A DNA stretch of 64,000 bases from Haematococcus lacustris. Taxonomy: Eukaryota > Chlorophyta > Chlorophyceae > Chlamydomonadales > Haematococcaceae. Location of the stretch: positions 5,815,208-5,879,207 of the forward strand of contig JASKMD010000025.1 in assembly GCA_030144725.1 (NCBI GenBank). Reading direction: 5' to 3'. The notes under the pieces were generated by a model. The model worked only from the letters and a program-made list of their open reading frames with translations, was not told the DNA's origin and did no database searches. This document shows positions 1 to 11,403 of the stretch, one piece after another. Made by a program: the position numbers and the translations under genes. How positions within the stretch are numbered: the stretch's first letter is position 1; each line of letters opens with the position of its first letter.

Positions 1-568
1 CAATGCACCTGCTACATTCCAGCGTGTCATGAATGATGCCTTCGCACCAGTCCTGAACCAGTGTGCCCTGGTGTACCTGGATGACATCTTGGTCATGTCC
101 AAATCTGTGGACGAGCATTTGAAGCATCTCAGACAGGTCTTTGACCTCCTGAGGCTCAACAAGCTCTTTGCCAAGCAGTCCAAATGTGAATTCATGCGTA
201 CCACGCTGAAATTCCTTGGCCATGTCATCTTTGCTGGTGCTATTGCTGTGGACCCTGAGAAAATCAAGAGCATTTCTTCATGGCCTGTGCCTCAATCCCT
301 GCAACAGCTCCAGTCATTCCAAGGTGCTGCTAATTTTGTGCGCAAATTTGTGCATAATTTCAGTGTCCTAGCTGCACCTCTCACAGATCTGTGTGGCAAA
401 GCTGGTGACTCATTTCTGTGGCACAACTGGCCTGCTGATGAGCTGAAAGCCTTTGCTTCCCTCAAAGCTGCTGTTGCCCAGGTCCCCATGCTACGTCTAC
501 CTGATCACACCCAGCCCTTCCAGGTCTACTGTGATGCCTCACTCCAAGGAGTAGGAGCAAAATCCTGA
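1..568 (+). CDS. pol: Chromovirus pol: reverse transcriptase C-terminal part (partial, frameshifted)
   Basis: The reading frame is open from the window edge and contains the RT catalytic motif YLDD (about position 76), followed by the typical gypsy thumb/connection and the start of RNase H (YCDASLQGVGA, near 530-560). The frame then ends in KS-stop at 566-568. RNase H continues in another frame from 568 (MQDGYPLAYLSKKLS), so two extra bases, or one missing base, in the A-rich string near 557-562 break a single ancestral pol frame. The 5' end is cut by the window and the start codon is not visible. This is a retroelement enzyme that copies element RNA to DNA in cytoplasmic particles; this copy looks defective. 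Confidence 0.9.
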   Translation, partial: NAPATFQRVMNDAFAPVLNQCALVYLDDILVMSKSVDEHLKHLRQVFDLLRLNKLFAKQSKCEFMRTTLKFLGHVIFAGAIAVDPEKIKSISSWPVPQSLQQLQSFQGAANFVRKFVHNFSVLAAPLTDLCGKAGDSFLWHNWPADELKAFASLKAAVAQVPMLRLPDHTQPFQVYCDASLQGVGAKS

Positions 569-2574
569 TGCAAGATGGCTACCCCCTTGCATACCTCAGC
601 AAGAAGTTATCTTCTGCTGAGCGTAACTACACCACTGGTGAGCAAGAGCTTCTTGCCCTCATCACTGCATGCAAGGAGTGGAGGTGTTACCTTGAGGGTG
701 TACCATTCACACTCTTCACCGATCATAAGCCTTTGACTGCTCTGCCCACCCAGAAGGTGCTGTCTAGACGTCAGGCTCGGTGGATGGAGTTTCTGTCACG
801 GTTTACATTTGACCTGCAGTACCTGCCAGGTGATGCTAATCCTGCTGACCCACTGTCCCGGATACCTGCTGGACCCCAGGACTGTGCCATGGTGTGTGTT
901 GTTACCACCCGGCGGCAAGCTAAACAGTCTTTGGAGAGGGGGGAAGTGCGTGTGGCGCAGGCTCTGCCTCAGGTTCCACCTGTGGGTACTCCCTCAAATG
1001 CCCCCACTGCCGTTGATGCTTTGGCCCCCCGGCCCACAGTGTCTGATAACCCTGTTGCTGCTCACCATAGTAGGCTCCCTGAGCTTGAGGCCCCATCTGC
1101 TGCTGACACCTCAGTGCACTATCCTGCAGCTCCTGCCCACCCATTGGAACTGGCTGATCACCTGGTCCATGGTTACCGGCTTGACCCTGCGTTTACTGCT
1201 GAAGCTGATTTGTCTGGCATGTACATGGACGACCATGGCCTGTGGCGGCGCACTGGCAAGGGCACAGTGATGGTTCCCAATGACCCTGAACTGCGTGAGT
1301 ACATTCTGCATGAAATGCATGATGCTGCCTATGCTGGTCATGTGGGTATAACCAAAACCCTTGAGAGGCTGTCACGAGTGTTCTACTGGGACACCATGCG
1401 TGCTGATGTCAGGCACTATGTCACTACCTGTGATGCCTGCCAGCGTGACAAGTCCTCCACACTGAAGCCTGGTGGCTTACTCAACCCACTGTCCATTCCA
1501 GATTACCGTTGGGAGTCAGTGTCAATGGACCTGATCACCAAGCTGCCATCTGCTTCACATGGGTTTGATGCCATCTGTGTCTTTGTTGACAGGCTCAGTA
1601 AAATGGTGCACTTTGTGCCCTGCAAGGAGAGCATGAATGCCAAGGGCTTTGCCCGTCTGTTTGTTGACAATGTCTTCAAACTGCATGGCCTGCCAAAAGA
1701 CATGGTCTCTGACCGAGGTCCCCATTTCCACAACACTTTCTGGCACCATGTGCAGAAGTTGCTGGGCATGAGAGGTTCCCTGTCTTCCTCCTATCACCCT
1801 CAGTCTGATGGCCAGACTGAGAGGTACAACCGTGTGTTGGAAGAGATGCTACGTCATTACATCTCTCCCACCCAAGCTGATTGGCCTGACTATCTGTCAC
1901 TTGCTGAGTTTGCTGTGAACAACTCATGGCAAGAGTCCATCAAGTCTACACCGTTCCTGGTTAACACCGGACAGTCCCCCATTACCCCTATGCTCCACTC
2001 TCTACCTGACAAGGGGCGGTGCCCTGAAGGCCTGTCCTATGCTACTTGGTGGCAGGAGGCTGTGGCTAAGGCCAAGCTATGCATGCAGGCTGCTCAGCAA
2101 CGTCAAGCTGCCTATGCCAACCAGGACCGTCGAGATGTGCATTACAAGGTGGGTCAAATGGTCCTGCTCAGCACTAAGAACATGAGGTTGAAGCCAGGCA
2201 AAGCACGTAAGCTGCTGCCACGTTTTGTGGGCCCCTTCAAGGTGCTTGACTTGGTTGGCCAGGTTGCAGTGAGCCTGCAGCTGCCTGCCTCCATGTCACG
2301 TCTTCACCCTGTGTTCCATGTGTCACTCATCAAACCCTACACTGGCACTGATGTGGGCTTCATGCCTCCGCCTGTTGAGTGGCTTGATGAGGAGCCTGTG
2401 TACTATGTTGAGCGTCTGCTGGACCACAGACATGTGCATGCAGGAAAGGCCAAGGAGTACCTGGTGCAGTGGGAAGGCTATGATGCCGACCACAACACCT
2501 GGGAGCCACGTTCCAACTTGGTTGGCTGTGACAAGATCCTGGCTGAGTACAATGCAGCTCACAACCTGAAGTAA
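568..2574 (+). CDS. pol: Chromovirus pol: RNase H, integrase and chromodomain
   Basis: 668 codons continue the pol polyprotein after the frameshift. RNase H occupies about residues 1-110 (FTDHKPL motif). A long Pro/Ala-rich linker follows. The HHCC zinc domain of integrase lies near residues 250-290 (H-H then CDAC). The D,D,E core follows: D in VSMDL about 320, D in VSDRGPHF about 380, E in SDGQTERYN about 418. A C-terminal chromodomain (about 611-665; YLVQWEGY and NTWEP) normally reads histone marks and targets integration. The frame is intact to the TAA at 2574. The first ATG is only the first methionine after the frameshift, not a natural start. Confidence 0.93.
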   Translation: MQDGYPLAYLSKKLSSAERNYTTGEQELLALITACKEWRCYLEGVPFTLFTDHKPLTALPTQKVLSRRQARWMEFLSRFTFDLQYLPGDANPADPLSRIPAGPQDCAMVCVVTTRRQAKQSLERGEVRVAQALPQVPPVGTPSNAPTAVDALAPRPTVSDNPVAAHHSRLPELEAPSAADTSVHYPAAPAHPLELADHLVHGYRLDPAFTAEADLSGMYMDDHGLWRRTGKGTVMVPNDPELREYILHEMHDAAYAGHVGITKTLERLSRVFYWDTMRADVRHYVTTCDACQRDKSSTLKPGGLLNPLSIPDYRWESVSMDLITKLPSASHGFDAICVFVDRLSKMVHFVPCKESMNAKGFARLFVDNVFKLHGLPKDMVSDRGPHFHNTFWHHVQKLLGMRGSLSSSYHPQSDGQTERYNRVLEEMLRHYISPTQADWPDYLSLAEFAVNNSWQESIKSTPFLVNTGQSPITPMLHSLPDKGRCPEGLSYATWWQEAVAKAKLCMQAAQQRQAAYANQDRRDVHYKVGQMVLLSTKNMRLKPGKARKLLPRFVGPFKVLDLVGQVAVSLQLPASMSRLHPVFHVSLIKPYTGTDVGFMPPPVEWLDEEPVYYVERLLDHRHVHAGKAKEYLVQWEGYDADHNTWEPRSNLVGCDKILAEYNAAHNLK

Positions 2575-2811
2575 GTCCTAGGCCATGCATGCTGGTATGC
2601 TGCTGGACTTTGGCATTCTCAGCATGCTTGTACCTCTGGTCAGCTGCTACCTGTGTGGTTATGGTTTCCCTGTGTCTAGTCGGCACGATGGTCTTTGACC
2701 GCTCCCTAAGGTATGACCTGGTGCGCCCTTTGGGTTGCCCAGTAGCTAAATCAGCATGCTGTAGGCAATGCGAGTCACGTGGTTTTACCCGTGGCGGAAC
2801 GGAAGCCCCTT

Positions 2812-2825
2812 TGGAGGGGGAGGAA
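2812..2825 (+). promoter_or_regulatory. Polypurine tract of the chromovirus
   Basis: A purine-only run (TGGAGGGGGAGGAA) sits directly before the TGTAA that opens the 3' LTR. In LTR elements this is the plus-strand DNA primer site. Confidence 0.75.
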
Positions 2826-3125
2826 TGTAAAGTGCGCACCTCTGGAAGAGATTGCCGCTTCGCGTCGTCTGGGCTGTCTCGTGAATGCGAGCCGTCGCGG
2901 GACGCGGGTTACACGTGTAGAGTGAGATTTGGCAGGTTAAAGACTTGCGACATTGCGTTCGTGAGTACAACTGGTTCGATCCCAGGGAGCCCCGTTCTAA
3001 GCTCTAGCCATTCTCGCAACACACCGCTGTAACCCAACACCCTAGTCGGAAGTCACCGCCTCGACTGGACCGGCCTTCGAGCTTGTGTCAAAAGGTCATC
3101 TGACGTTGCGTCCCCGCACGTTACA
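2826..3125 (+). repeat. 3' LTR of the chromovirus (about 300 bp)
   Basis: The LTR starts TGTAAAGTGCG and ends CGCACGTTACA, so it has short inverted ends TGTAA/TTACA as expected for an LTR (TG...CA). It abuts the polypurine tract. A GGTTCGATCCC string near 2970 resembles a tRNA B box, but no tRNA cloverleaf can be built around it. The 5' LTR is outside the window, so the boundary rests on the terminal dinucleotides and the tract only. Confidence 0.75.
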
Positions 3126-4105
3126 GCAGGGGCTGAATCAAGTGTTTACTACTGGCTGCTGTGTTGGGCTGGATTTTAGCTGCACGCTACTACGCTGCTT
3201 GTGAGGACGCAGGTACACACTAGGATGCAGTAGCAGAAGGTGAAGAGGTGGCAGGCATTTGCTCCCGCGTGTGCGCTAGGGGTGTAATCTCACTCCAAAC
3301 ATGGACACCTTGGACAGTGGTGGAAGCCAGCTAGCCATGTACACATCTGAACTTGGCAATTGGAGAAGGGTGTGACATTGGTTGGTGTATAAGCAGCAGG
3401 GTGTTGCCCCCAGCCTACCCAGTGATATCCAGAAAATGAATAGGGCTCTCTGAAAAATGAATATCCGAAGCACACCTTGAAGTGAACAAAGCGCACAATT
3501 AAACCAAACCAACCACATCAACTGCGAATCAACCTAGGCACACATGCAAACGTAACCCCAATCCATTTTGATGAAGTACTGGAAGCAAAGTCCATCGTTT
3601 AACGAAGCATCAGGGCCCGTTCTTCACATGAATCGTTCCCAAGTCGCCGGATACTTCGCACCTGCAATGAAGAAGGCACCCCACCATCATCCAACAACAC
3701 CCTGAACTAGGCTGGCCTGTGTCACTAACCCTGGAGTGGTGTCGCGTCTGACCTCAGCCGCCACCACTGTCCATGCCGCACAATGCCAAGGACAACCTTG
3801 ACACATTGAGTATACGCATGTGTTGCAGCAACGGCAACAGGCAGATGCCACGTCATGATTATGATGAGATGATGACGGTGGAAAGGGCAAAGGGCAGCAT
3901 GAGGGGTGCATGGCTGGTGTGTCAGCTCTGTCAACTCCCTAACACACACGACCAAGTGTACTGGCTTCCCCAGTCTGGCCACCACCTAAGCCCCTGTCAA
4001 GCTGCCTTATTTCCCACTGCACAGCTCTGGCAGGCGCCGCTGTTCGCAATTGACTGCAAATTTCTGTTCGGGTGCCAAACCTGTCATCGCAGTCCTAAGC
4101 CGCAC
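3126..4105. other. No gene recognised between the LTR and the next gene
   Basis: Only short unsupported reading frames occur here on both strands. Composition is less GC-rich than in neighbouring exons. Further 3' exons of the minus-strand gene that ends at 4106 could lie here, because GTGAGTG follows that exon, but none could be recognised. Confidence 0.5.
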
Positions 4106-7100
4106 TCACCCAGTGCTGCCACCAGGAGCGTCCTCCGACACCAGCAGCCCAGGCACCAAGAAGTAGGGCTCCCCGCCTAGCAGCAACGCCGCGGGCGCGG
4201 TCTGGTTGTTGGCTGCGGGGACGCGCTGCAGCGGCTGGCTGGTGGTGAGGGGCCAGGTGTTGGAGCCCACATAGGTCCACGCCTTGGACGAGGTGTTGCC
4301 GCGGTGTACTGGCGCCAGGGAGCTGTCCACCTTGACCTGTGATGCGGCAGGGCCCAGTCACGACAGGAAGCAGGGGTTGGGGAGGAGGAGGGAAGGAGGA
4401 GGCTGGCTTGCACGCTCATCACCGTGGGCAGCAGAGCGAGATAGTTTGGAGTAAAGCGGGTGGGAGCAGGGGAAGACGGTGGTGGTGGCTCGACATCATA
4501 ACTTTCATACAAGTGTGTGTTGTTCATTTGCATGACAGCTTAGGCTGCATGGGGACCCATGTGGTGGTTGGAGGATGAGCTGTGATGATGGCAGGACTGA
4601 CACAGGCTAGCCGGTGGGGTGAGGGCACTGGCCACCCTTGGCTTTTAATCAGGCAAGCAAGCTGGTGAGCAAGGCAGGTCACATTAGAGGCAGTGGCCAT
4701 TGGGCAGGGTGGTGGCTGACAGTGGCTGGATCAGGCACAGCTGGATCAGCCCATGCCAGGGCTACTAGCAGCGGCAGGGCTATGGCCAGAGCTGAGGTTG
4801 ACCCTAGGTTCAGGATGAGGCAGGCAGGCATTGCCATGACGCCCCAGCTGACCTGCAGGCTGCTATTGCAAACCCTCCAGCGGCCGATGGCTAAGACATA
4901 GGAGGCGATGTGCGGGTTGTAAGTTCGGGCCAGCACTGCGCCATTGCTCTGCGGGCATAACGGCAGCGAAGCAGGTGGAGCTGGGCCTGGAGCGACATGA
5001 ATGAAGTTGTGGTGCAGGCGGAGGTGGTGGTGATGGTGGTGGTGGCGGTGGTGATGGTAGTGTGAAGTCCCTACCCAGGTACGTGCAGCACGGCACATGT
5101 CTTGTTGATGGTCCAAGATGCTGGTCCAAATGCCATCACATGCCATGTGATTGCCAGCAGGGTAGGGCTGATGGGATAGTGTGGCCCAGAGGCTGGGAGG
5201 TGTGGTCCAGGGGTGTGACCCAGTCAGTACCTTGAGGGTGATGACGGCCTGTGGGGCCGCGTGAGCCTTCTGCGCTGCAGCCAGGCTGGTGGCGGGGGTG
5301 CCGGTGGAGAGGTGAGAGGCGGCGGACACCAGGGTGTGCTCCGCAACCCACTGCAAGCGCACACATACACACTCACTCTCAGCCTGGCAGTGCAGGCAAG
5401 GCAGTGTGCAGGGAATATCATAGGGGTTGCAAAGGAGGAATGGGGTGGGTTGAAAGCAAGCAAAGCTGCTGAGCAGTGGCCTGGTGAAGCCTTAGTCTGT
5501 GTGCCCAGCCGGCATCACGACTGCTCCAATGCAACAGGACAGACCAGTTCGAGTTTAGTGTAGAACACAGACCCAGTCTCAGAACAATGGCAGACACATG
5601 GCGGAAAAGACACAGCCCACCAGCTTGCACCAACTGGTCCATGTTCAATGAAGGCCACCATGTGAAATGAACAGCGGAGTAGTGCCCCGCCCCGCCCCGC
5701 CCCGCCCCGCCCCGCCCCGCCCCGCCCCGCCCCGCCCCGCCCCGCCCCGCCCCGCCCCGCCCCGCCCCGCCCCGCCCCGCCCCCGCCCCGCCCCGCCCCG
5801 CCCCGCCCCGCCCCGCCCCGCCCCGCCCCGCCCCGCCCCGCCCCGCCCCGCCCCGCCCCGCCCCGCCCCGCCCCGCCCCGCCCCGCCCCGCCCCGCCCCG
5901 CCCCGCCCCGCCCCGCCCCGCCCCGCCCCGCCCCCGCCCCGCCCCGCCCCGCCCCGCCCCGCCCCGCCCCGCCCCGCCCCGCCCCGCCCCGCCCCGCCCC
6001 GCCCCGCCCCGCCCCGCCCCGCCCCGCCCCGCCCCGCCCCGCCCCGCCCCGCCCCGCCCCGCCCCGCCCCGCCCCGCCCCGCCCCGCCCCGCCCCGCCCC
6101 GCCCCGCCCCGCCCCGCCCCGCCCCGCCCCGCCCCGCCCCGCCCCGCCCCGCCCCGCCCCGCCCCGCCCCGCCCCGCCCCGCCCCGCCCCGCCCCGCCCC
6201 GCCCCGCCCCGCCCCGCCCCGCCCCGCCCCGCCCCGCCCCGCCCCCTGGAGCCACTCACCGCCCTCCATGGCAGTGGACTGCTGTTGTCGCTGCAATCCG
6301 GCATGTGGGTGTCGGCAGCCGCCAGCAGCATGAGCCGGTCCAGGTCACTCCCCAGTGGGCAGCCACTCAGGCCCAGGAGGGTGCTGGGGTCCAGGGGCCG
6401 GGTAGTCGGCTGCATGCCGGGCAGGATGCTGGCATTGGACATGCTGGTGGAGGGGTTCAACCACACCGTTCCCTCCGCCGTCACAACCCCTGTTCTGTTG
6501 TCAAAATAGCTGGTCACATTGCTGACCGACCCATCGTCAAAGGCAGGCAGCTCGGCAGCGTCGCGCACGGAAACCAGCGCGGCAGGGCGGCTGTAGGTGG
6601 GTGCGGAGATTATGGCGACGGGCCGGGCACGACCGCCCACTGTGCCACGAATGTCCATGCCAATGGAGGTGGACCACTGGCCAAAGCCCAGCTTCCAAGC
6701 CCAGTGCAGCCCCTCTGTGGCCATTACTGTGGCGTACAGGGCGTTGTCAAGAGGAGTGAAGGCAGGAGAGTCGGCAGTGGATGGGGACGGGCTGGGGCTG
6801 GGGCTGGGGCTGGGGAGGGTGTCAGGGTTCAAAGCCACGGTGGCCACGCCCAGGGCTGCTACACTGGTGCCGTTAGCTGCCGCCACTGCTCTCTGAGCCA
6901 GCTGCAGCACACCGCCGTCTGCCAGGCCCGCAGGGGTGGATGACAAGTTGGTGTTCAGCGCACTGGTGTCCGGTGACGGCAACACCGCTTGCGCCACCAA
7001 CGCCGCACTGGCCATAGCCGCGAGGGCAGCCGAGCCGCAGCTGGTAGCAGCTGCCGTGGCCTGGGCTACTGCGTTTGCGATGCGGCGAGTAGCGGCCGTT

Positions 7101-9660
7101 TCGTTGCCGTCGCTGCGACTCTGAATGCGTACCGTCTTGTCCACTGGCGCTGCGGCGGTTTGCAGCGCTCTAGCAATGGCCAATGCCTGCTGCACCGCGC
7201 TTGCTGCCGCCGCCGCTGCAGTCCGGGCACCGGCCAGCAAGTCCTGCAGGCCGCTGCTGCCAGGTGTCTGGACGACCCGCTGAGCTGCATCACCCGCTTG
7301 GGCAGCAGCCAGCGCCACTGTCTGCACCACGCCAGCATTTATCGTCAGGTTGGCTGGCAGGGCGGTCGCATTGGTGCCACCCATTGCAGCATCACTGCCA
7401 AAGCGCTGGGCAATGGTCCGTGACCTGGCCGCATGTGCCGCTGCCTGAGAGGGTGAGCATCAGGGTTGACACACAAAGCAAACATGGGTGTGGGCAAAGG
7501 TGTGGGCGCAAGTGTGAGCAGAGGTGTGAGCAAAGGAGGGTGTGCGGCTAGTCTGACCCAGCAGGGCCCTGAGGAATCACCGCAGGCCATCATCACAGTG
7601 CAGAAACATGTCCCCGACCTCCTGCCTATGTCTGCCTCCTTCCCCCAACCTCCTGTCTATGTCTACCTCCTTCCCCCGCCCCCTCCCCTCCCTCACTGCT
7701 CAGCCCTGCCTCCGCCCCACACTTGCCCGCTGTGCGGCAAGGACGACCACTTTGCCATCCACGCCAGCCTCCAGTGCAGCTGCAGCGGCTAGCGCGCTGC
7801 TCGCTCCAGCTGCCGACAGCTCTGCAGCCACCACCAAGCTCTGACCCGCCAGGGAGTTTGCTCGCAGCACCGCCGCCACCTCAGGCTTGTCTGGGCTGCC
7901 AGGGACACTAGCCGCTGCCTTCACCTGCTCTGACAGGTCGTCCATGCCCTTCAGCGCGGCCTGGGCTGCCGCCAGCGCGGCTACCAGGGCGTCAACAGCG
8001 TGCCTGGGGGCTGGCAGCACCCTGCTGGGGTCCCGCCCTGCGCGTATGGAGCGGTTGGGGATGCCAACCAACTCCCACAGCGTGCACCACACACTCCTCA
8101 CAGCCCTGTCTGCTGCCTCGCCGCGTGAGTATGCCGCAGTCCAGCTCTGCCACACTTGGCCATACGCCAGAGGGGCACCTCCACTGTCGGCTGTGGGTGG
8201 GAGGCTGGTGGTGTTGGGCCCGCTGAGGGTGAGCACGGCCAGGTTGGCCAGGGCCGAAGCAGCAGACACTGGCACTGAGATCTGCAGGCAGTGGGGCAGG
8301 CGGGAGGTGCGTGGCAGGCAGCCTGGCCCTGTCCTCCCTCTCACCGCGTCAGCAATGCAGAGTGCTGGGTCACTGGCTGAGAAGCAGGTCAAGGCAGACT
8401 TCCTCAGCTCCACCCCGAGCAGTGGGGTTGTCTAGCTCCCTGTGGCTTCCCCGCCTGCCTCTACCCTGCTCTTTCGCAGCTTTAGTACTGCCAGTCTGCC
8501 CTTTGTCCTTGAGGTGATCACTGAATAGCCGGACACTGCATCTCCAACTCCTGGCCAAAACACTTCTAAACACTGCATGGCTGGCATGGCTGGCAATAGC
8601 CGGACACTGCATCTCTATCTCCTGGCCAAAACACTTCTAAACACTGCATGGCTGGCATGGCTGGCAATAGCCGGACACTGCATCTCTATCTCCTGGCCAA
8701 AACACTTCTAAACACTGCATGGCTGGCATGGCTGGCAATAGCCGGACACTGCATCTCTATCTCCTGGCCAAAACACTTCTAAACACTGCATGGCTGGCAT
8801 GGCTGGCAATAGCCGGACACTGCATCTCTATCTCCTGGCCAAACACTGCATGGCTGGCATGCTACCCTAGGGAGCCCTGTCTAGTAACAGCCGTATGCTC
8901 ATGCACTGACTCGCTGGCTGGGAGGCTGCACTGCCTGGGCACCCTGTTCAAACACCTCATGCCAGTGTTTTGCTTCAACGGCTGACACTGCACTGCTAGG
9001 GGAGAGCTTGCGAGCTGCATTCCCAGTAGGGCGTGACGAGGGCACTGCTGGCCACTCAGCCACAACGGACAAGTGTCGTGGGCAAGCCACTCCGCGTAAT
9101 CATGACCCTGTTGTGCTGCAGCCTCACCTTCAGCGGGGCATATGCGTATCCAAAGGTAGGCGCAGGGATGAACGTGAGCTGCGTCTCGTTGGGGCCTACC
9201 ACCATGCCCAGCGCCACACGGATGGCAGAGTTCTTGGTGGCAGCCGTAACGCCAGGGGCCTGGGCAGGCAGTGGAAGGACAGGGCGTGCTGCAACGGCAT
9301 GGTGCAGCTTGCAGACCACACCTGCTGACACACTGTGGTGCCAGGGACGGCTTGACCACGCGATGCAGACCCAAGAGCTGACGAAGGCGACGCGGCTGTG
9401 CCCGTGGCTTCCGCCTCACCAACAACGGGGTCCAGCACTAACCCTACTGCGGCTGTCCTGCAGCCTCACCGTCTGCAGGCGTCGGGCCGCGAGGCGCAGA
9501 GGCTCATGCAAAACTGCAGTTGCCGGCGTGTCGACTCGGAAGCCAGTGCGTGCCGCATCTGCGCGCAGAATGAAAGGATCACTTGTTGATGAGCATCCAT
9601 CGAAGGCAGCTGCAGCCGAGGCTTGCTCGCTCATGCGCACCAGCTGCGGTGATTGCCAGT
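4106..9660 (-). CDS. Unrecognised multi-exon gene, Ala/Ser-rich protein
   Basis: A consistent series of minus-strand exons with good splice sites was found, but the protein was not recognised. Exons, 5' to 3': about 9660-9470 (after CCGCAG, ends before GTGAGG), about 9316-9132 (ends CTGAAG/GTGAGG), about 8283-7735 (after CCTGCAG), about 7447-6259 (after CTCTCAG, ends GGCG/GTGAGT), about 5354-5232, about 4970-4855 and about 4335-4106. The large exon encodes Ala-rich helical stretches (residues such as VVQTVALAAAQAG), a Pro-Ser repeat, several N-x-S/T sequons and a Trp-rich segment (LHWAWKLGFGQWSTS), which suggests a surface or extracellular protein. Related sequence (DPSSVVQTIAENVANML) at about 9735-9665 suggests an exon upstream; a TAA lies just before it. 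Start and end are not fixed. Confidence 0.45.
5685..6244. repeat. (CCCCG)n / (GGGGC)n pentanucleotide array, about 112 units
   Basis: A nearly perfect CCCCG array runs about 560 bp, with only two one-base expansions (near 5781 and 5932). It lies between a splice donor (minus strand, about 6258) and the next acceptor (about 5355), so it is intronic. On the gene's sense strand it reads GGGGC, a strong G-quadruplex-forming pattern. The long Gly-Arg-Ala and Ala-Pro reading frames across it are products of the repeat, not genes. Confidence 0.97.
8526..8860. repeat. 71-bp tandem repeat, about 4.5 copies
   Basis: A unit containing CTGGCCAAAACACTTC recurs at 8551, 8622, 8693 and 8764, exactly 71 bp apart, with a truncated copy at 8835. 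Copies are nearly identical, pointing to recent amplification. It lies in an intron of the minus-strand unrecognised gene. Confidence 0.92.
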
Positions 9661-10248
9661 GCCCCGAACAACGCGACTAACCAGCATGTTCGCGACATTC
9701 TCTGCTATAGTTTGCACGACGCTGCTGGGATCTTAAATTGCCGCTGTAAAGGGAGCCGAGTTGGACGTCACACTGGCCAAGTGCCCAGAAGGTACCCTGG
9801 CCAGGGTAATGAGGATCTGGGAAGCTGACCCGGGTGGCAAGGACCGTGCTTGGCCCCACGTGGTGGTATCGACGCGCCCCTGTCGAGGATTTGCGCAGCT
9901 GACGTCCATGCCGCACACCATGCGGCACACGTATGATACGTCGTATCTGCTCTGACGCCTAGACCACACTGCAGATGCCTACCACCCAGACCCCTCACCC
10001 TAGCCATATGCTGGTGGTCCTGGGTCCTCCTGTGCTCCTGAGGTGGGCACCAAGACCTTCGTTCTGGCGAGGGACACTGACTTCTTGGGCCTGCTTGCGA
10101 AGAGGAGAGTGAGCATAATGCCGAACGCTGTCTCCAGCTGCGTGCCGTCGGTGGCCACCATGTTTTTGTCCAGTAGGTGGCGTGGAACTGGTTTGTGGCG
10201 AGCGGGGAGGTCGGGGGAGAGAGGGCTAGAGTTCCTGGTCAGGTGGCA

Positions 10249-10470
10249 AGGCTGGCTGGCTGTCATGGCGCGCGAGTATCGCTCGATGCTAGTCACAGCG
10301 GCAATGGAGCATAGAAAAATAGAGGGAGTATGGGCGTGCACCTGTTGGTGGGACATACACTAATGACAGGCTGTCGCTGCAAGGTGTAATGTAAGGCTCG
10401 TCGTTTACTTGTCATCTTGATCACGAGCACCTCAGCAGTGCCCCTGTCTAAAGACGAGCTTGCATGCTAC
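10249..10470 (+). repeat. Dispersed ~220-bp repeat, copy 1
   Basis: This stretch, from GGCTGGCTGTCATGGC to GCTTGCATGCTACAG, recurs at 12024-12242 (+) and, inverted, at 21254-21475 (-). The copies differ by scattered substitutions. No protein frame is conserved, so a short non-autonomous element is likely. Its 3' edge coincides with the edge of the large inverted repeat at 10471. Confidence 0.8.
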
Positions 10471-10863
10471 AGATTCGTGCCCTGGAGCTGCCGTCACGTG
10501 TGATCTCCGGCCCACAAGCTGCTGAGCCGTCAAGCCTGGCAGTCTTCCAGTGGGTTCCAGGTGCAGGGCGGCGAGTTCTTGAGAGACGAGAGACAAGGTC
10601 CCGTCGCGGCCACCCATTCATAACCGGGCGGTTTAGTAGCTGCCAAGCAGCTTCACTTCCGTGTGATTCAGCCCGCTGCTGCGCACAGGTTTGCAAACAT
10701 TGACTGAACAGACCCCCGCACTTGCAGCAGCCACCATCAGAGCATTGCAGCGTGCGGCACACAGTACGCGACCGTGTAACATAGTACCTGGGGGGTCGCA
10801 CTTCTCCGCGGCCGCATCGCAAAATCAGGCCTGCGGCCACCTTGTACGCCACTGTTGGCGAGG

Positions 10864-11403
10864 ATGAGGTGCTCCCTCAAGCCTACGAATTGGGCGGCGC
10901 TGGCGTTGATTGTCGCACTCAGCCTGACTCTGACCTTTGCTAATGCGGCACGACCCTTGGAAATGGAGGGCAGCGTCACGAGAGCTCGCACATTAAAATG
11001 TAGGGTCCTGATCGCAGGGTTTGACAGTTTTGAACCTGCTTGCATGATAGCGCGTTGCTGGGTGTGCTTGGCACCAATGCGCGGTTCGCCTTCGTCATAG
11101 GCAAGGCGTAGCTGGTTGAGGCTCAATGCATATGCTTGTACATAAGGGGGGGCTGGTGAGGGCTCAATGCCAGCCCTCAAGAGCTCTGCCTCACCAACCC
11201 TTCTGCCGTGCACCTGCCTTCTGTCCGCAGCCTGCATTGACTCCTACAAGCTGTGCCCCAGCCTTGCCAGCCTGTGCGGGAAGCCAGAGGTGGCCAGCAG
11301 CTGCCCCTGCCTGTGTGGAGTGATCCTGCCCTCCATCCCCTCGCTGTCCAGCCTGCTTGCGGACGATGCCTCCAAGCTTGCCATAGCACTCAAGGGGGGC
11401 TGA
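10864..11403 (+). CDS. Small secreted Cys-rich protein (ShK-like spacing), copy 1
   Basis: Two exons are proposed. Exon 1 starts at ATG 10864 and encodes a clear signal peptide: a basic N-region (MRCSLKPTNW), a hydrophobic core (ALALIVALSLTLTF) and a cleavage-like ANA-A. Exon 2 (11231-11403, after CTTCTGTCCGCAG) encodes a short module with six cysteines (C-6-C-6-C-8-C-1-C-1-C) starting CIDSYKLC, resembling ShK domains, then an Ala/Leu tail and TGA. The exon 1 donor is not resolved; GCGCG/GTTCGC near 11080 would keep phase. The duplicate at 22096-22592 (-) keeps signal peptide and cysteines. Function is unknown; secretion or wall association is inferred. Confidence 0.5.

Larger units (their letters stand above)
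1..3125 (+). mobile_element. Ty3/gypsy chromovirus LTR retrotransposon, 3' part
   Basis: The window opens inside the pol gene of a Ty3/gypsy element. In order it shows the end of reverse transcriptase, RNase H, a zinc-binding integrase N-domain, the integrase core and a C-terminal chromodomain, then a purine-rich tract and one LTR. The domain order RT-RH-INT is diagnostic of Ty3/gypsy, and the terminal chromodomain places it among chromoviruses. Gag, protease, the RT start and the 5' LTR lie upstream of the window. One frameshift splits pol at about 555-568, so this copy is probably inactive although otherwise well preserved. Confidence 0.93.

Noticed and set aside
2960..2990. tRNA gene suggested by GGTTCGATCCC
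   Set aside because: It lies inside the LTR and no acceptor, D or anticodon stem can be formed upstream.
5418..7384. Very long Gly-Arg-Ala / Ala-Pro-Arg reading frames across the CCCCG array
   Set aside because: They arise in all frames of a pentanucleotide repeat that contains no stop; the array lies in an intron between good splice sites.
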